This document shows, in pieces, positions 1 to 9,115 of a DNA stretch of 64,000 bases. The position numbers were made by a program, and so were the translations under genes. The DNA is from Caldifarciminota bacterium (lineage in GTDB: Bacteria; Hydrothermota; Hydrothermia; B15-G9): the NCBI GenBank assembly GCA_015489175.1, contig WGAI01000059.1:22286-86285 (forward strand), read 5' to 3'. Position 1 is the first letter of the stretch; the number at the start of each line of letters is the position of its first letter. The notes beneath the pieces are model-generated. The model saw nothing but the letters and a program-made list of their open reading frames with translations. It did not search any database and was not told the DNA's origin.

Positions 1-365
1 ACACCGCAGACGCCGAGGCAGGATGTCGTTTCAAGTGTGAAAAGGCCGTCTGGAGTGGTTTCCCCTTCGGAGATGCCAAGTAGCGATTTTAGCTCCTCAA
101 GCACGGTGGTGGCTCCCATCAATTGACATGCCGGTGAATCGCAGACCTGTATGATGTGCATACCCTTGGGGACAACCCTCAACGCAGAGCAGTAACTTGC
201 CACTCCATACACCCGCGCATAGGACATGTGCAGGTATTTTGCCACTTTCCTGAGGTCATCTGGCGTGAGATAGCCCTCTGGACGGGTCTCCTGAACCTCC
301 TTGAGTATTGGCAGGAGGTTCTCCGGCAGGGGTTCAAATTTCTTGAGGACATTATCGATTGACAT
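1..365 (-). CDS. NADH dehydrogenase/hydrogenase 24-kDa [2Fe-2S] subunit, NuoE/HndA-like (C-terminus beyond window edge)
   Basis: My reverse translation from ATG (cat at 363-365): MSIDNVLKKFEPLPENLLPILKEVQETRPEGYLTPDDLRKVAKYLHMSYARVYGVASYCSALR...QVCDSPACQLMGA...TTSCLGVCG; CxxxxC and CxxxC ligand motifs of NuoE. Confidence 0.88.
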   Translation of the reverse strand, partial: MSIDNVLKKFEPLPENLLPILKEVQETRPEGYLTPDDLRKVAKYLHMSYARVYGVASYCSALRVVPKGMHIIQVCDSPACQLMGATTVLEELKSLLGISEGETTPDGLFTLETTSCLGVCG

Positions 366-369
366 GGCG

Positions 370-690
370 TTAACTCCCCTGCGGCTCATCATGCACATCG
401 ATGAGCCAGTCGATTATCGGGGTTCCTCCAATGATGTGGTATTCGACAACCGTTTTGACCGTTTCAGGCGTCATGTTTCCATAAGCGAATGTCCTGCCGC
501 CGTGATGAACCTCAATAATCGGCTCGGATGATGCCACGCCCTTTTCGCCGGTTTTCTTCAAGACGACATTCAGCCCTCGCTGTTCGATTTCGGACTTCAG
601 CGCTTCAAAAACGCTCATGGCACCAGCAGCAACTGCCGTCGTGCCGGTGCTAACCGTAATCACAATCTCCTTTTTATCAAGCTCTCCCAT
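370..690 (-). CDS. (2Fe-2S) ferredoxin/thioredoxin-like subunit, HndB / NuoF-N-terminal-like, lacking all cysteines
   Basis: VSTGTTAVAAGAMSVFEALKSEI...TGEKGVASSEPIIEV...GNMTPETVKTVVEYHIIGG matches the fold pattern of the TRX-like [2Fe-2S] domain; adjacent to a NuoE-like gene; SD aggagg upstream. Confidence 0.72.
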   Translation of the reverse strand: MGELDKKEIVITVSTGTTAVAAGAMSVFEALKSEIEQRGLNVVLKKTGEKGVASSEPIIEVHHGGRTFAYGNMTPETVKTVVEYHIIGGTPIIDWLIDVHDEPQGS

Positions 691-797
691 AAAAATGAGC
701 CTCCTTTTGCATGCCTCAAAATGTTCTAAGTCCCGAAGGATTAACCTATATGACTATTCTTTCCAATTTTAAACCCACGAATTTTGGACAGCAAATC

Positions 798-2462
798 TCA
801 ATCAAAAACTGCGCCTCTCAGCCGATTGAGTGCGGTGGAGATCTCGAAGCTGCGGGGCAGGGTAAGGAAGCCGTCCGTTGCTCTCAGCACCGAAAAGCCC
901 TCCGTGATGACATCTGAAAGCCCTTCTTCTATCATCTCCCTGACGGTCAGATCGCCGTATTTGTCAATCGCATAGAGCATTAGTTTGCCGATTGCGCGCG
1001 TCTGCTCCCTCTCGACTATCTGTTCAACCGCAGACAGGTCTATGAGATTGCTGCCGAAAAGGATGGTGTGTTTGCTTTTTGCGTCCACTTTTATCTTCCT
1101 GCCTCTGTATGGGCTCACGCTGTTTCGCCTCAACCTCCTTGCCGATGGTGAACGGAACGCCGGCACATCGGGCACGCGGTAAGGCCGCCTCTGAGCTATC
1201 TCTTTTGCCCTCTGTGTGGCGCATATCGGCTGATATTCTTCCATTAAAATGACAGTGTCCGCCACGCTCAGGTAGTCGCCTGCTCCGCCGACAACAATTA
1301 TGCTTGAAATGCCCAACCTGCTGTAAAGTTCTCTGGCGCGGTCGATATACGGGACAATGGGCTCTTTCCTTATCAATTCGCGCATCAGCTCGTCGCGAAT
1401 CATGAAGTTCGTTGCGGATGTGTCCTCGTCGATCAGGAACAAAGTTGCGCCCATCTCGATCGCTTCAATGATGTTAGCCGCCTGAGATGTCGAGCCCGAA
1501 GCGTCCTCTGTGGAAAAGTGTTTCGTGTCGATCGATGATGGTAAGTCCCTTATAAAAGCGGAGATATCGACATTACTTATGTATCGGCCGTCCTCGGCCC
1601 TGATCTTGACCGCCGCAGGGACTGTGACGGCGAGCTCCCTGCCATCGCCTGGAATGTGGTCGTAAACGCCAAACTGGATGGCCTCAAGCAGCGTCGATTT
1701 GCCGTGAAATCCCCCACCGGCTATCAATGTCACGCCTTCGGGTATGCCCATGCCTTTGATCCGCCGTCCTGAAGGCAACTTGAAGCTGATGACAAGCTCA
1801 GCTGACGGGTTAAATGGAACAGCCCCGTCGAGCGGCCTGTTATCAACGCCGCTGGCACGCGGCAGGATAGCCCCCTCGGCGATGAAGGCCACAAGCCCCT
1901 TTTCTTTAAGTTTTTGCCTTATGAAGCTGGCGTCTAAGGCGGTCTCTACATGCTTTTTTAGCTCTGCATCGTGGCGCTGTTGGGGGAATATGGACTGGAT
2001 AATGGTCGGCAGCTCCTCGATGAGCATCTTGATAGCGATCCGTCCATTGATGCGTCTGCCGTCAGCCGGCAACCCGATGCCGAACCTGATCGTCAGGGCT
2101 TTCGCGCCTATCTCGACGCCTGATCTCTGGATGATCTCCTGTCCCGGACGCGCGAAAGCGTAAAGTCCGCTGTTGCCGCTGCCCCTTTTCCTTAAGAATT
2201 TGCGCGATACATCGTGCAGCCTGCGAAGCAGCCAGTCAGCGGTCGCCGTTCTGCTGACTTCGTCCTCCAGTGCCCATGATGGAAGCCTAAGGATGGAAAG
2301 CGAAACCTCGGCTTCAAATCTGCCAGGAGGCGCAAAAGGATCGGACTGCACATGTTTGACATGGAGCTTGAAAGTCCGATAATCGTATGTCCCGGTTATG
2401 TCTTTATAAGCTCCGTATCCCTTGCGATCTATGCGAGCCAGAATTCTTTTCAATCTATCCAT
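798..2462 (-). CDS. Predicted ATPase of the ABC class (ABC_ATPase family)
   Basis: GVTLIAGGGFHGKSTLLEAIQFGVYDHIPGDGRE Walker A, FSTEDASGSTSQAANIIEAIEMGATLFLIDEDTSATNFMIRD signature/Walker B. Confidence 0.9.
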   Translation of the reverse strand: MDRLKRILARIDRKGYGAYKDITGTYDYRTFKLHVKHVQSDPFAPPGRFEAEVSLSILRLPSWALEDEVSRTATADWLLRRLHDVSRKFLRKRGSGNSGLYAFARPGQEIIQRSGVEIGAKALTIRFGIGLPADGRRINGRIAIKMLIEELPTIIQSIFPQQRHDAELKKHVETALDASFIRQKLKEKGLVAFIAEGAILPRASGVDNRPLDGAVPFNPSAELVISFKLPSGRRIKGMGIPEGVTLIAGGGFHGKSTLLEAIQFGVYDHIPGDGRELAVTVPAAVKIRAEDGRYISNVDISAFIRDLPSSIDTKHFSTEDASGSTSQAANIIEAIEMGATLFLIDEDTSATNFMIRDELMRELIRKEPIVPYIDRARELYSRLGISSIIVVGGAGDYLSVADTVILMEEYQPICATQRAKEIAQRRPYRVPDVPAFRSPSARRLRRNSVSPYRGRKIKVDAKSKHTILFGSNLIDLSAVEQIVEREQTRAIGKLMLYAIDKYGDLTVREMIEEGLSDVITEGFSVLRATDGFLTLPRSFEISTALNRLRGAVFD

Positions 2463-4056
2463 TTTGTTTCATTGCTGCGCGTACGAGGCCGACGAAAAGT
2501 GGATGTGGCGATAGTGGCCTCGATTTGAACTCAGGGTGGAATTGCGATGCTATGAAAAACGGATGATCTTTTATCTCAACCACTTCAACAAGTCCGCTGT
2601 CAACTGCTTCGCCTGATACGGTGAGGCCGGCGTCCTCCAGCTGCTGACGATACGCGCGGTTGACCTCATACCTGTGGCGATGGCGCTCGTGGATTATCTC
2701 CTGCCGATAAAGGTTGTAAACGAGTGTATCCCTGAAAAGCCTCACTGCCGATGAGCCGAGCCGCATCGTGCCACCGTAAATCTCAAATCCGACCTCGTCC
2801 GGGAGTAAATCGATAACGGGGTGGGGTGTTGAGGGGTCGAATTCCGTCGAATTGGCATTTTCAAGTCCCACGACATGTCGCGCAAACTCCACGACGGTGA
2901 GTTGCAGGCCGAGACAGATGCCAAGGAACGGGATTTTGTTCTCGCGCGCGTATTTGATGGCCATTATCTTGCCTTCTGTCCCGCGCTTGCCAAACCCGCC
3001 GGGTATGATCAGCCCATCAATGCCATCCAGCATGCTCTCAGCGCCATTTTTCTCGACATCTGTGGAGCTTATCAGAACCGGTTCTACTTTTATGTCGTTT
3101 GCTGCGCCTGCATGAACGAGCGCCTCAAAAATGCTTTTGTATGAATCCCTTATGTGCACATATTTGCCGCAAAGCCCGATCCTGACAGTGCCACGAGAGG
3201 GGTTTTTGACCCGTCTCAAAAAATTCTCCCAGTCCGTCAGATCAGGGGATTCCGCGAAAGGTAATCCGAATTGCGTAAGAATTTCGCGATCAACATTAGC
3301 CTTTCTCAAAAGGAGCGGGATGTCGTAGATGGTTGGCATCACGGAGGCGCGAACCACTCGTTTCGGCGGCAGATTTGCGAAAAGCGCTATCTTCCGCACT
3401 GCATCCCATGTGATTTCCTTTTCTGCCCTGCATATCAGCATATCCGGTTGGATGCCTATCTCCCTTAGCTTCTGCACGCTGTGCTGTGTGGGTTTCGTCT
3501 TAAGTTCGCCAGCTGCAGACAGATATGGCAGAAGCGTCAGGTGGATTGAGAATGTCCCCGACGGCGGTTCCTCAAGCCTTAGTTGCCGTATGGCTTCGAG
3601 GAACGGCAGGCTCTCGATATCTCCCACGGTGCCGCCGACTTCGACGATGACTATGTCGCTGTCAACACCGAGCTGCCTGATTCTCGACTTGATCTCATTG
3701 GTGAGGTGCGGCACAACCTGAACGGTCTGTCCCAAAAATTCGCCCTTCCGCTCCTTCTCGATCAAGGTGGCATACACCTGACCTGTGGTGAAGTTGTTTT
3801 CCCGTTTCAGAGATTGGTTAAGGAACCGCTCGTAATGGCCGATGTCGAGGTCGGTCTCCGCCCCATCGTCGGTGACGAAGACCTCTCCGTGCTGAAACGG
3901 GTTCATCGTGCCGGGATCGACATTGATGTAAGGGTCAATCTTGAGGAGTTTCACACGGTAGCCGTTCCTTTTGAGGAGCAAGCCGATAGATGCGGTGATG
4001 ACGCCCTTGCCGAGGGATGACACAACGCCGCCTGTTACAAAAATGTATTTAGCCAT
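2455..4056 (-). CDS. pyrG: CTP synthase
   Basis: MAKYIFVTGGVVSSLGKGVITASIGLLLKRNGYRV...; glutaminase GICLGLQ; full-length 533 aa. Confidence 0.98.
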   Translation of the reverse strand: MAKYIFVTGGVVSSLGKGVITASIGLLLKRNGYRVKLLKIDPYINVDPGTMNPFQHGEVFVTDDGAETDLDIGHYERFLNQSLKRENNFTTGQVYATLIEKERKGEFLGQTVQVVPHLTNEIKSRIRQLGVDSDIVIVEVGGTVGDIESLPFLEAIRQLRLEEPPSGTFSIHLTLLPYLSAAGELKTKPTQHSVQKLREIGIQPDMLICRAEKEITWDAVRKIALFANLPPKRVVRASVMPTIYDIPLLLRKANVDREILTQFGLPFAESPDLTDWENFLRRVKNPSRGTVRIGLCGKYVHIRDSYKSIFEALVHAGAANDIKVEPVLISSTDVEKNGAESMLDGIDGLIIPGGFGKRGTEGKIMAIKYARENKIPFLGICLGLQLTVVEFARHVVGLENANSTEFDPSTPHPVIDLLPDEVGFEIYGGTMRLGSSAVRLFRDTLVYNLYRQEIIHERHRHRYEVNRAYRQQLEDAGLTVSGEAVDSGLVEVVEIKDHPFFIASQFHPEFKSRPLSPHPLFVGLVRAAMKQNG

Positions 4057-4111
4057 AACACAACCCCTTTTGGGACTTGATTATAAAGGCCGAATTTTGT
4101 CTCGGGCTCCG

Positions 4112-5236
4112 TTAACCTACTAAATCGACCACTGTCCTGTGCAGTTTCAGCCTGAAATCCCTGATTTTGCGCGCATCGCGTCCGTAAAAGACGCGATTGG
4201 TGAGGGCTACAACGACGAGCTCCCTATCGGGATCGATGTAAAGCGATGTGCCCGTGAAGCCTGTATGTCCGAATGTGTTAGGACCGAGTGGGTTGGATGG
4301 CGATGTTTCGGCGGGCGACCAAAGAGCCCAACCGAGCCCGCGCCTGGTGGTGCCCTTTTCGGCCTGAAGCGAAACCGCCTCTTGAGCCAGATGACTTTCT
4401 ATCAGGACAGAATCTCCGAGCACCGAATGGAGCCACAAACGCCCAAATTCCGCCACATCTTTGACATTACCGAAAAGCCCGGCGTGCCCCGACACGCCGC
4501 CAAGCGCCCACGCATTTTCGTCGTGCACCTCTCCCTGCATCCTTTTTCCGCGCCATGGGCAATACTCGGTGGCCGCCGCAGTGTTGGCGGGAACAGGGCC
4601 GTAGGTTATCGAGGCTAACTGATACGGGGCTGTCAGATACCTTGAAACAGCCAGATTTAAAGGCATATCCGTGAGCTTTTCGATCGTCCAGCCGAGAACC
4701 ATGAAGCCGAGATCCGAATAAACCACATTCGTTCCGGGTAGGTATGCGAAATCCGTATGAAACACCGCATCCCTGATCTTATCAGGCGAGCCCAATTTAT
4801 AAAGTGGCTTCCAGCCGGGCAGGCCAGAAGTATGGGTCAGGAGGTGTCGAAAGGTGACATCTCGTGCGTCAACTGTGCCGCCGCTCGATACCTCGATGTA
4901 TTTACCGGGGGCAAGCGGGTTCTCGAAAGGTGCAATCTCCCTCGTGCCAGAGAATTCGCTGAGTATCGAGCTGACAGGCTCATCAAGTGAGACGAACTCG
5001 TCCTCAACAAGCCTCAAAAACACCGTGGTGGTGAACAATTTTGTCAGTGACGCAAGGTCAAACAGTGTGTCCTCGGTCGCAGGTGTGCTGCCAAGCTCAG
5101 GGTTTAACACGCCCGCAGCATGTTCAAAAACAACCTCATCCCGTTTGACGACAGCGACAGCAGCGGCAGTGCAGCAATCCCCGATGCCGTTTTCTACTAT
5201 GTCTCTCAGCAAGTTGATGTCACTTTGAGCCATCAA
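4112..5236 (-). CDS. Beta-lactamase-fold serine hydrolase (class C-like)
   Basis: DLASLTKLFTTT (SxxK), YSDLGFM (Yxx), HTGFTG motifs. Confidence 0.92.
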   Translation of the reverse strand: MMAQSDINLLRDIVENGIGDCCTAAAVAVVKRDEVVFEHAAGVLNPELGSTPATEDTLFDLASLTKLFTTTVFLRLVEDEFVSLDEPVSSILSEFSGTREIAPFENPLAPGKYIEVSSGGTVDARDVTFRHLLTHTSGLPGWKPLYKLGSPDKIRDAVFHTDFAYLPGTNVVYSDLGFMVLGWTIEKLTDMPLNLAVSRYLTAPYQLASITYGPVPANTAAATEYCPWRGKRMQGEVHDENAWALGGVSGHAGLFGNVKDVAEFGRLWLHSVLGDSVLIESHLAQEAVSLQAEKGTTRRGLGWALWSPAETSPSNPLGPNTFGHTGFTGTSLYIDPDRELVVVALTNRVFYGRDARKIRDFRLKLHRTVVDLVG

Positions 5237-5696
5237 GGTATTTCACATAGTAGATACCGTGCACGCCGGGTTTGTAGAAATCGTATTTCGCACACTCAGG
5301 GAAATACCCGCACTTGAGGTAGAAGATGTTAGCCTGAAGGTTATCCGAACCTGTATCGACATAGATCTTCCTGACGCCGTTCTCCTTGCCATACTTTTCC
5401 ATCGCCGCCATCAACTTTTTGCCGATACCTTTGCCCTGCTGACCCTCTCGGACACCGATCATGCCGATGTAGCCGACCATGTTCCATTTGGTGAACCAGA
5501 AAGTGGAGTAACCGACGACCTCCTCCCCATCGACAGCGACAAAAACGCGCCCGGTAGGCATGTTCAACACATTGTCCAGGTCTGCCACCGCATCCTCTCT
5601 TGGGGTGTGCATGACATGCTCATAGATGTAAAGCACACCTTCTCTGTGTTTATCCTGATATTCGATTATCTCAACCATACTTTGATTTTGTATCAA
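5220..5696 (-). CDS. GNAT family N-acetyltransferase
   Basis: IGVREGQQGKGIGKKLMAAMEKYGKENGVRKIYVDTGSDNLQANIFYLKCGY; true start may be 5678. Confidence 0.9.
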   Translation of the reverse strand: MIQNQSMVEIIEYQDKHREGVLYIYEHVMHTPREDAVADLDNVLNMPTGRVFVAVDGEEVVGYSTFWFTKWNMVGYIGMIGVREGQQGKGIGKKLMAAMEKYGKENGVRKIYVDTGSDNLQANIFYLKCGYFPECAKYDFYKPGVHGIYYVKYLDGSK

Positions 5697-5874
5697 CGCA
5701 TAAAAATTTGCAACGCTAAAGGAAATGGACGATTTGTAGCCACAATTTCTCGAAATTTTTCACCAGGGATCGCTCGAATGAGCTGTTTAAACGGATCGAT
5801 TTGTGGTGTCCGCGATGAAATATTACAATCATAGCGCTTATCTGAGAGCTTCATGCCCAAAGGAGCACAACGAC

Positions 5875-6777
5875 ATGAAAAGGATTTTGGTAATAGGTTC
5901 GCCCGTAATAGACGAAATCCACACATTCAGCGGAGAAGTTTACAAAAAATGGGGAGGAATATCCTACACGATAGCGGCAGCTGCAACGCTTCTGCCCGAT
6001 TACCAGATTGTGCCGGCGACATGGGTTGGGGAGGAAGAACAGGCAGCTTTCCTCAAATTCATCTCCCAATATCCCAATGTGTCCGATGAACTTCTGCTTT
6101 TCGACAGAGGACTTACAAACAAGAACCAATTGGTTTACCGAGACGAGGAGGAAAGGGATGAGTTTTTTGAGCTCAATACCCGTCCCGTCCCGCTTGAACA
6201 CCTGCGTCCTAATCTTGACACTTTCGAGGCCATAATGGTGAACTTCATCACCCCGCGCGATATAGAGATGGAAACGCTAAAAAGCATATCCATGTCATTC
6301 AAAAATTTGATGTTCGGGGACATCCATAGCCTTTTGAGGCGGCCGTCGAAGAATGGGAAGTTTGAACTGGTCAGATCGCTGCCAAACTGGAACATCTGGG
6401 CATCCTGTTTCGACATAATTCAGTTAAACCATCTGGAACTGCCGTCGTTTACAGGTTTTGACATCCGTGACGAGGCGGAGTATCGCATGGCCGCCGCAAT
6501 GGTCTTGATGGCGGGGCCGCGCTGCCTCAATGTCACCCGTGGGAAAAGCGGGTCATTGCTGGCTTACAGGGAAAACGGCGAGGTGTTTTTTAAGGTTTAC
6601 ACAAATCCCCCACATACACCCGTTGATCCCACAGGCTGTGGTGACATATTCGGTGCGGCCTTCGTCTCCGTGATGCTTGGAGGTGGAGATTTCCGTTCAG
6701 CTGCGGAATTTGCCAACAGGAAAGCTATGGAGAAAGCTATCGGAGAATTGGATATCGGTTCGCTTGATGTAGATTGA
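5875..6777 (+). CDS. PfkB-family carbohydrate kinase
   Basis: Internal start MKRILVIGSPVIDEIHTFSGEVYKKWGG with upstream aaggagc; PVDPTGCGDIFGAAFV PfkB signature. Confidence 0.88.
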   Translation: MKRILVIGSPVIDEIHTFSGEVYKKWGGISYTIAAAATLLPDYQIVPATWVGEEEQAAFLKFISQYPNVSDELLLFDRGLTNKNQLVYRDEEERDEFFELNTRPVPLEHLRPNLDTFEAIMVNFITPRDIEMETLKSISMSFKNLMFGDIHSLLRRPSKNGKFELVRSLPNWNIWASCFDIIQLNHLELPSFTGFDIRDEAEYRMAAAMVLMAGPRCLNVTRGKSGSLLAYRENGEVFFKVYTNPPHTPVDPTGCGDIFGAAFVSVMLGGGDFRSAAEFANRKAMEKAIGELDIGSLDVD

Positions 6778-6778
6778 T

Positions 6779-6809
6779 TGTGCGGCCGCGCCGAAGGCGC
6801 GGCCGCACA
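6779..6809. terminator. Bidirectional hairpin between convergent genes
   Basis: TGTGCGGCCGCGCC-GAA-GGCGCGGCCGCACA perfect inverted repeat. Confidence 0.85.
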
Positions 6810-6815
6810 CCGTAA

Positions 6816-7886
6816 TCAGGCCAATAAGCCTTTCAGCCTATCCACATTGCTGACGAAATTCATAACGAGCTTTAGGCTCGCATCGTAGTCGGAGAAATAC
6901 ATCAGGCTGACAGGCGAGTGAATGTATCTCGCAGGCACAGCGATGACGCCATACACAGCGCCTTTGCCCGATGTGTGAATTACCCCGGCGTTCGTCCCGC
7001 CGAAGCCGGGAAGTTTATACTGGAACGGGACGCCCGCCTCGCGCGCAGCATCTTCAAGAGCCATGATCATCTTCCTCGGGACGACGATTGTCTTGTCAGC
7101 TATGGTGATGACGGGGCCCTTGCCGAGCGAAGTAACCTGCTTGCGTTCAGGCACGCCGGGCATGTCGGCTCCGATTGTTCCTTCAAGCGACAACCCGATA
7201 TCCGGTTGGACGGATGCCGCCACCGTCCGAGCCCCTCTAAGTCCGATTTCCTCGCCCATTGTGAAGGCGAGATAAAGGTCAAACGGCAGCTTATCTTTAA
7301 GGTTGCGCGCGATTTCTATCATCATGGCGCAGCCAACACGGTTGTCGAATGCCTTGCCGACGAGCACACCGTCATGGATTTCCCTTGCAGGGTAGTGGAT
7401 AACAACGGGATCGCCCTCATGCACGCCCCTCTGGATTACTTCATCCCTGCTTGCTGCTCCGATGTCGATGAAAAGCTCATCGATGGGGATTACTTCGCGG
7501 CGCTCAGCTTGCGTCAGGATGTGAGGCGGTTTCGCCCCGATGACACCCTGCACGATGTCGCCGCTCCTCGTCTTGATCTCCACTAAATGAGCAAGGATGA
7601 TGCGAGGATCCCAGCCGCCGAGCGGCACGAACCGTATGAAGCCGTTTCTTTCGATGCTGGACACGATAAAGCCTACTTCATCCATGTGTGCATCTAACAT
7701 CAATTTGAATTCACCGCCGCCTCTTTTGACGGCTATCAGGTTGCCCAGCGGATCGGTTGTGAGCTCATCGACAAATGGCTCAATCTCAGTCTTTATGAAC
7801 TCCCTGACATCATCTTCAAATCCGGCAACTCCGTGGATGTCAGAGAGTTTAAGTATTAGCTCTTTATCGGCCATTTCATCCTCCAT
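6816..7886 (-). CDS. M42 family metallopeptidase (glutamyl aminopeptidase/endoglucanase-like)
   Basis: LSDIHGVAGFEDDVREF, MLDAHMDEVGFIVSSI, KAFDNRVGCAMMIEI, FTMGEEIGLRGA, GGTNAGVIH. Confidence 0.94.
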   Translation of the reverse strand: MEDEMADKELILKLSDIHGVAGFEDDVREFIKTEIEPFVDELTTDPLGNLIAVKRGGGEFKLMLDAHMDEVGFIVSSIERNGFIRFVPLGGWDPRIILAHLVEIKTRSGDIVQGVIGAKPPHILTQAERREVIPIDELFIDIGAASRDEVIQRGVHEGDPVVIHYPAREIHDGVLVGKAFDNRVGCAMMIEIARNLKDKLPFDLYLAFTMGEEIGLRGARTVAASVQPDIGLSLEGTIGADMPGVPERKQVTSLGKGPVITIADKTIVVPRKMIMALEDAAREAGVPFQYKLPGFGGTNAGVIHTSGKGAVYGVIAVPARYIHSPVSLMYFSDYDASLKLVMNFVSNVDRLKGLLA

Positions 7887-9019
7887 TAGCTTGATATTTC
7901 CTCACCTTTGAAAATGATTTTTGCAGGTTTGGATGGAAGCACAAACGGGTCATCTTCCCAGATGAGGAAGTTGGCTTCCTTGCCCTTCTCGATAGTGCCC
8001 ATATCGTCGTCGATGTCGAGATTTTTGGCTGCGATGGAGGTTATGGAAGCCAGAGCTTTGACCTTTGAAAATCCCGTCAACAGGAAATAACGGAGCTGGA
8101 GCAACAGGTTCCTCTGGAGCACAACGGGATGATCGGTCATCAAGGCAAAATCAAGCCCGACTTCTTTCATGGTCTGCAGGTTTTTCCATGTGTCGAACCT
8201 GAGCTCATACTTGTAGGCGAATGCGTCTATCGGCCCGTAGTTGAACGGGACTTCTCGTTTGGCGATCTCCTCGAAGATCTCGATGTTGTGCAAGTTACTG
8301 CCGTGCTCGATCGTATATTTGAATCCGTATTCGTCAGCGAACCTGAAAAGGGCGGCCAAATCCGCCTCAGTGTGCACATGAATCCTGAGCCTGAGCTCCC
8401 CACGCAGGACCTTAAGCCACTTCAAATCGACTGGATCTATCTCCTCCTCGACTTTTTTGCCGCTCTCAAGCTGTTTTTCTATCTGCCTGGCCTTTTCAAG
8501 GGATTTCCTGAGCACGCCGAATACACCAAGCCTTGTCGTGGGACGCTGACCTTTGTTATTTCCCGCATATTTCGGGTTTTCGCCAAGCGCTCCTTTGAGT
8601 CCACCGCTTTTGATGTAACGGTCAGCTTTCAATTTGCCCGGAACATACAGAACCGCTCCTTCGCCGCCTATAAGGTTACCGCTTCCCGGAAGGATACAAG
8701 TCACAAGGACGCCAAATTCGACGGAGTCGGAGAGCGCCGGATCCTCGTGATCGAAAGCGTCAAATGCATCTATCAACGGGTTGGTAAAATCGATGTAATC
8801 GTTAACATCGCCTCCGTTTGACGGCTCCCCCCACCTCGCAAGGCCTATGTGGGAGTGAACATCGATGAAGCCGGGCGTCATGATCTCGACGGTGTCATAG
8901 GGAAGATTGGGATTTGACTGAGTTACTTCCTCAATTCTGCCCTCATCGTTGACCACCACGAAGGTATCGGTTTTTAGTCCCTTCCCATCATATAAGTGTT
9001 TGACAAGGTAAGCCTTCAT
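7886..9019 (-). CDS. Amidohydrolase family protein
   Basis: TPGFIDVHSHIGLARWGEP, LRIHVHTEADL, TIEHGSN, LMTDHPVV; ORF runs to 9082 but MKAYLVKHLYDGKGLKTD start at 9019 preferred (SD ggagaaggtg). Confidence 0.9.
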   Translation of the reverse strand: MKAYLVKHLYDGKGLKTDTFVVVNDEGRIEEVTQSNPNLPYDTVEIMTPGFIDVHSHIGLARWGEPSNGGDVNDYIDFTNPLIDAFDAFDHEDPALSDSVEFGVLVTCILPGSGNLIGGEGAVLYVPGKLKADRYIKSGGLKGALGENPKYAGNNKGQRPTTRLGVFGVLRKSLEKARQIEKQLESGKKVEEEIDPVDLKWLKVLRGELRLRIHVHTEADLAALFRFADEYGFKYTIEHGSNLHNIEIFEEIAKREVPFNYGPIDAFAYKYELRFDTWKNLQTMKEVGLDFALMTDHPVVLQRNLLLQLRYFLLTGFSKVKALASITSIAAKNLDIDDDMGTIEKGKEANFLIWEDDPFVLPSKPAKIIFKGEEISS

Positions 9020-9115
9020 CGCACCTTCTCCTGTTTTGTTGCAGGTTATTATACTCAAATTCGGGTCAGAAGTGGAAAACAATTATGCACTTTATGGCTT
9101 TATCATACTCAGTTG

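Noticed and set aside
1744-2163. 139-aa plus-strand ORF and other overlapping antisense ORFs (e.g. 3583-4020, 41476-42045, 58388-59026)
   Set aside because: Each lies opposite a confidently assigned gene and has no recognisable domain; typical of shadow ORFs in high-coding-density DNA.
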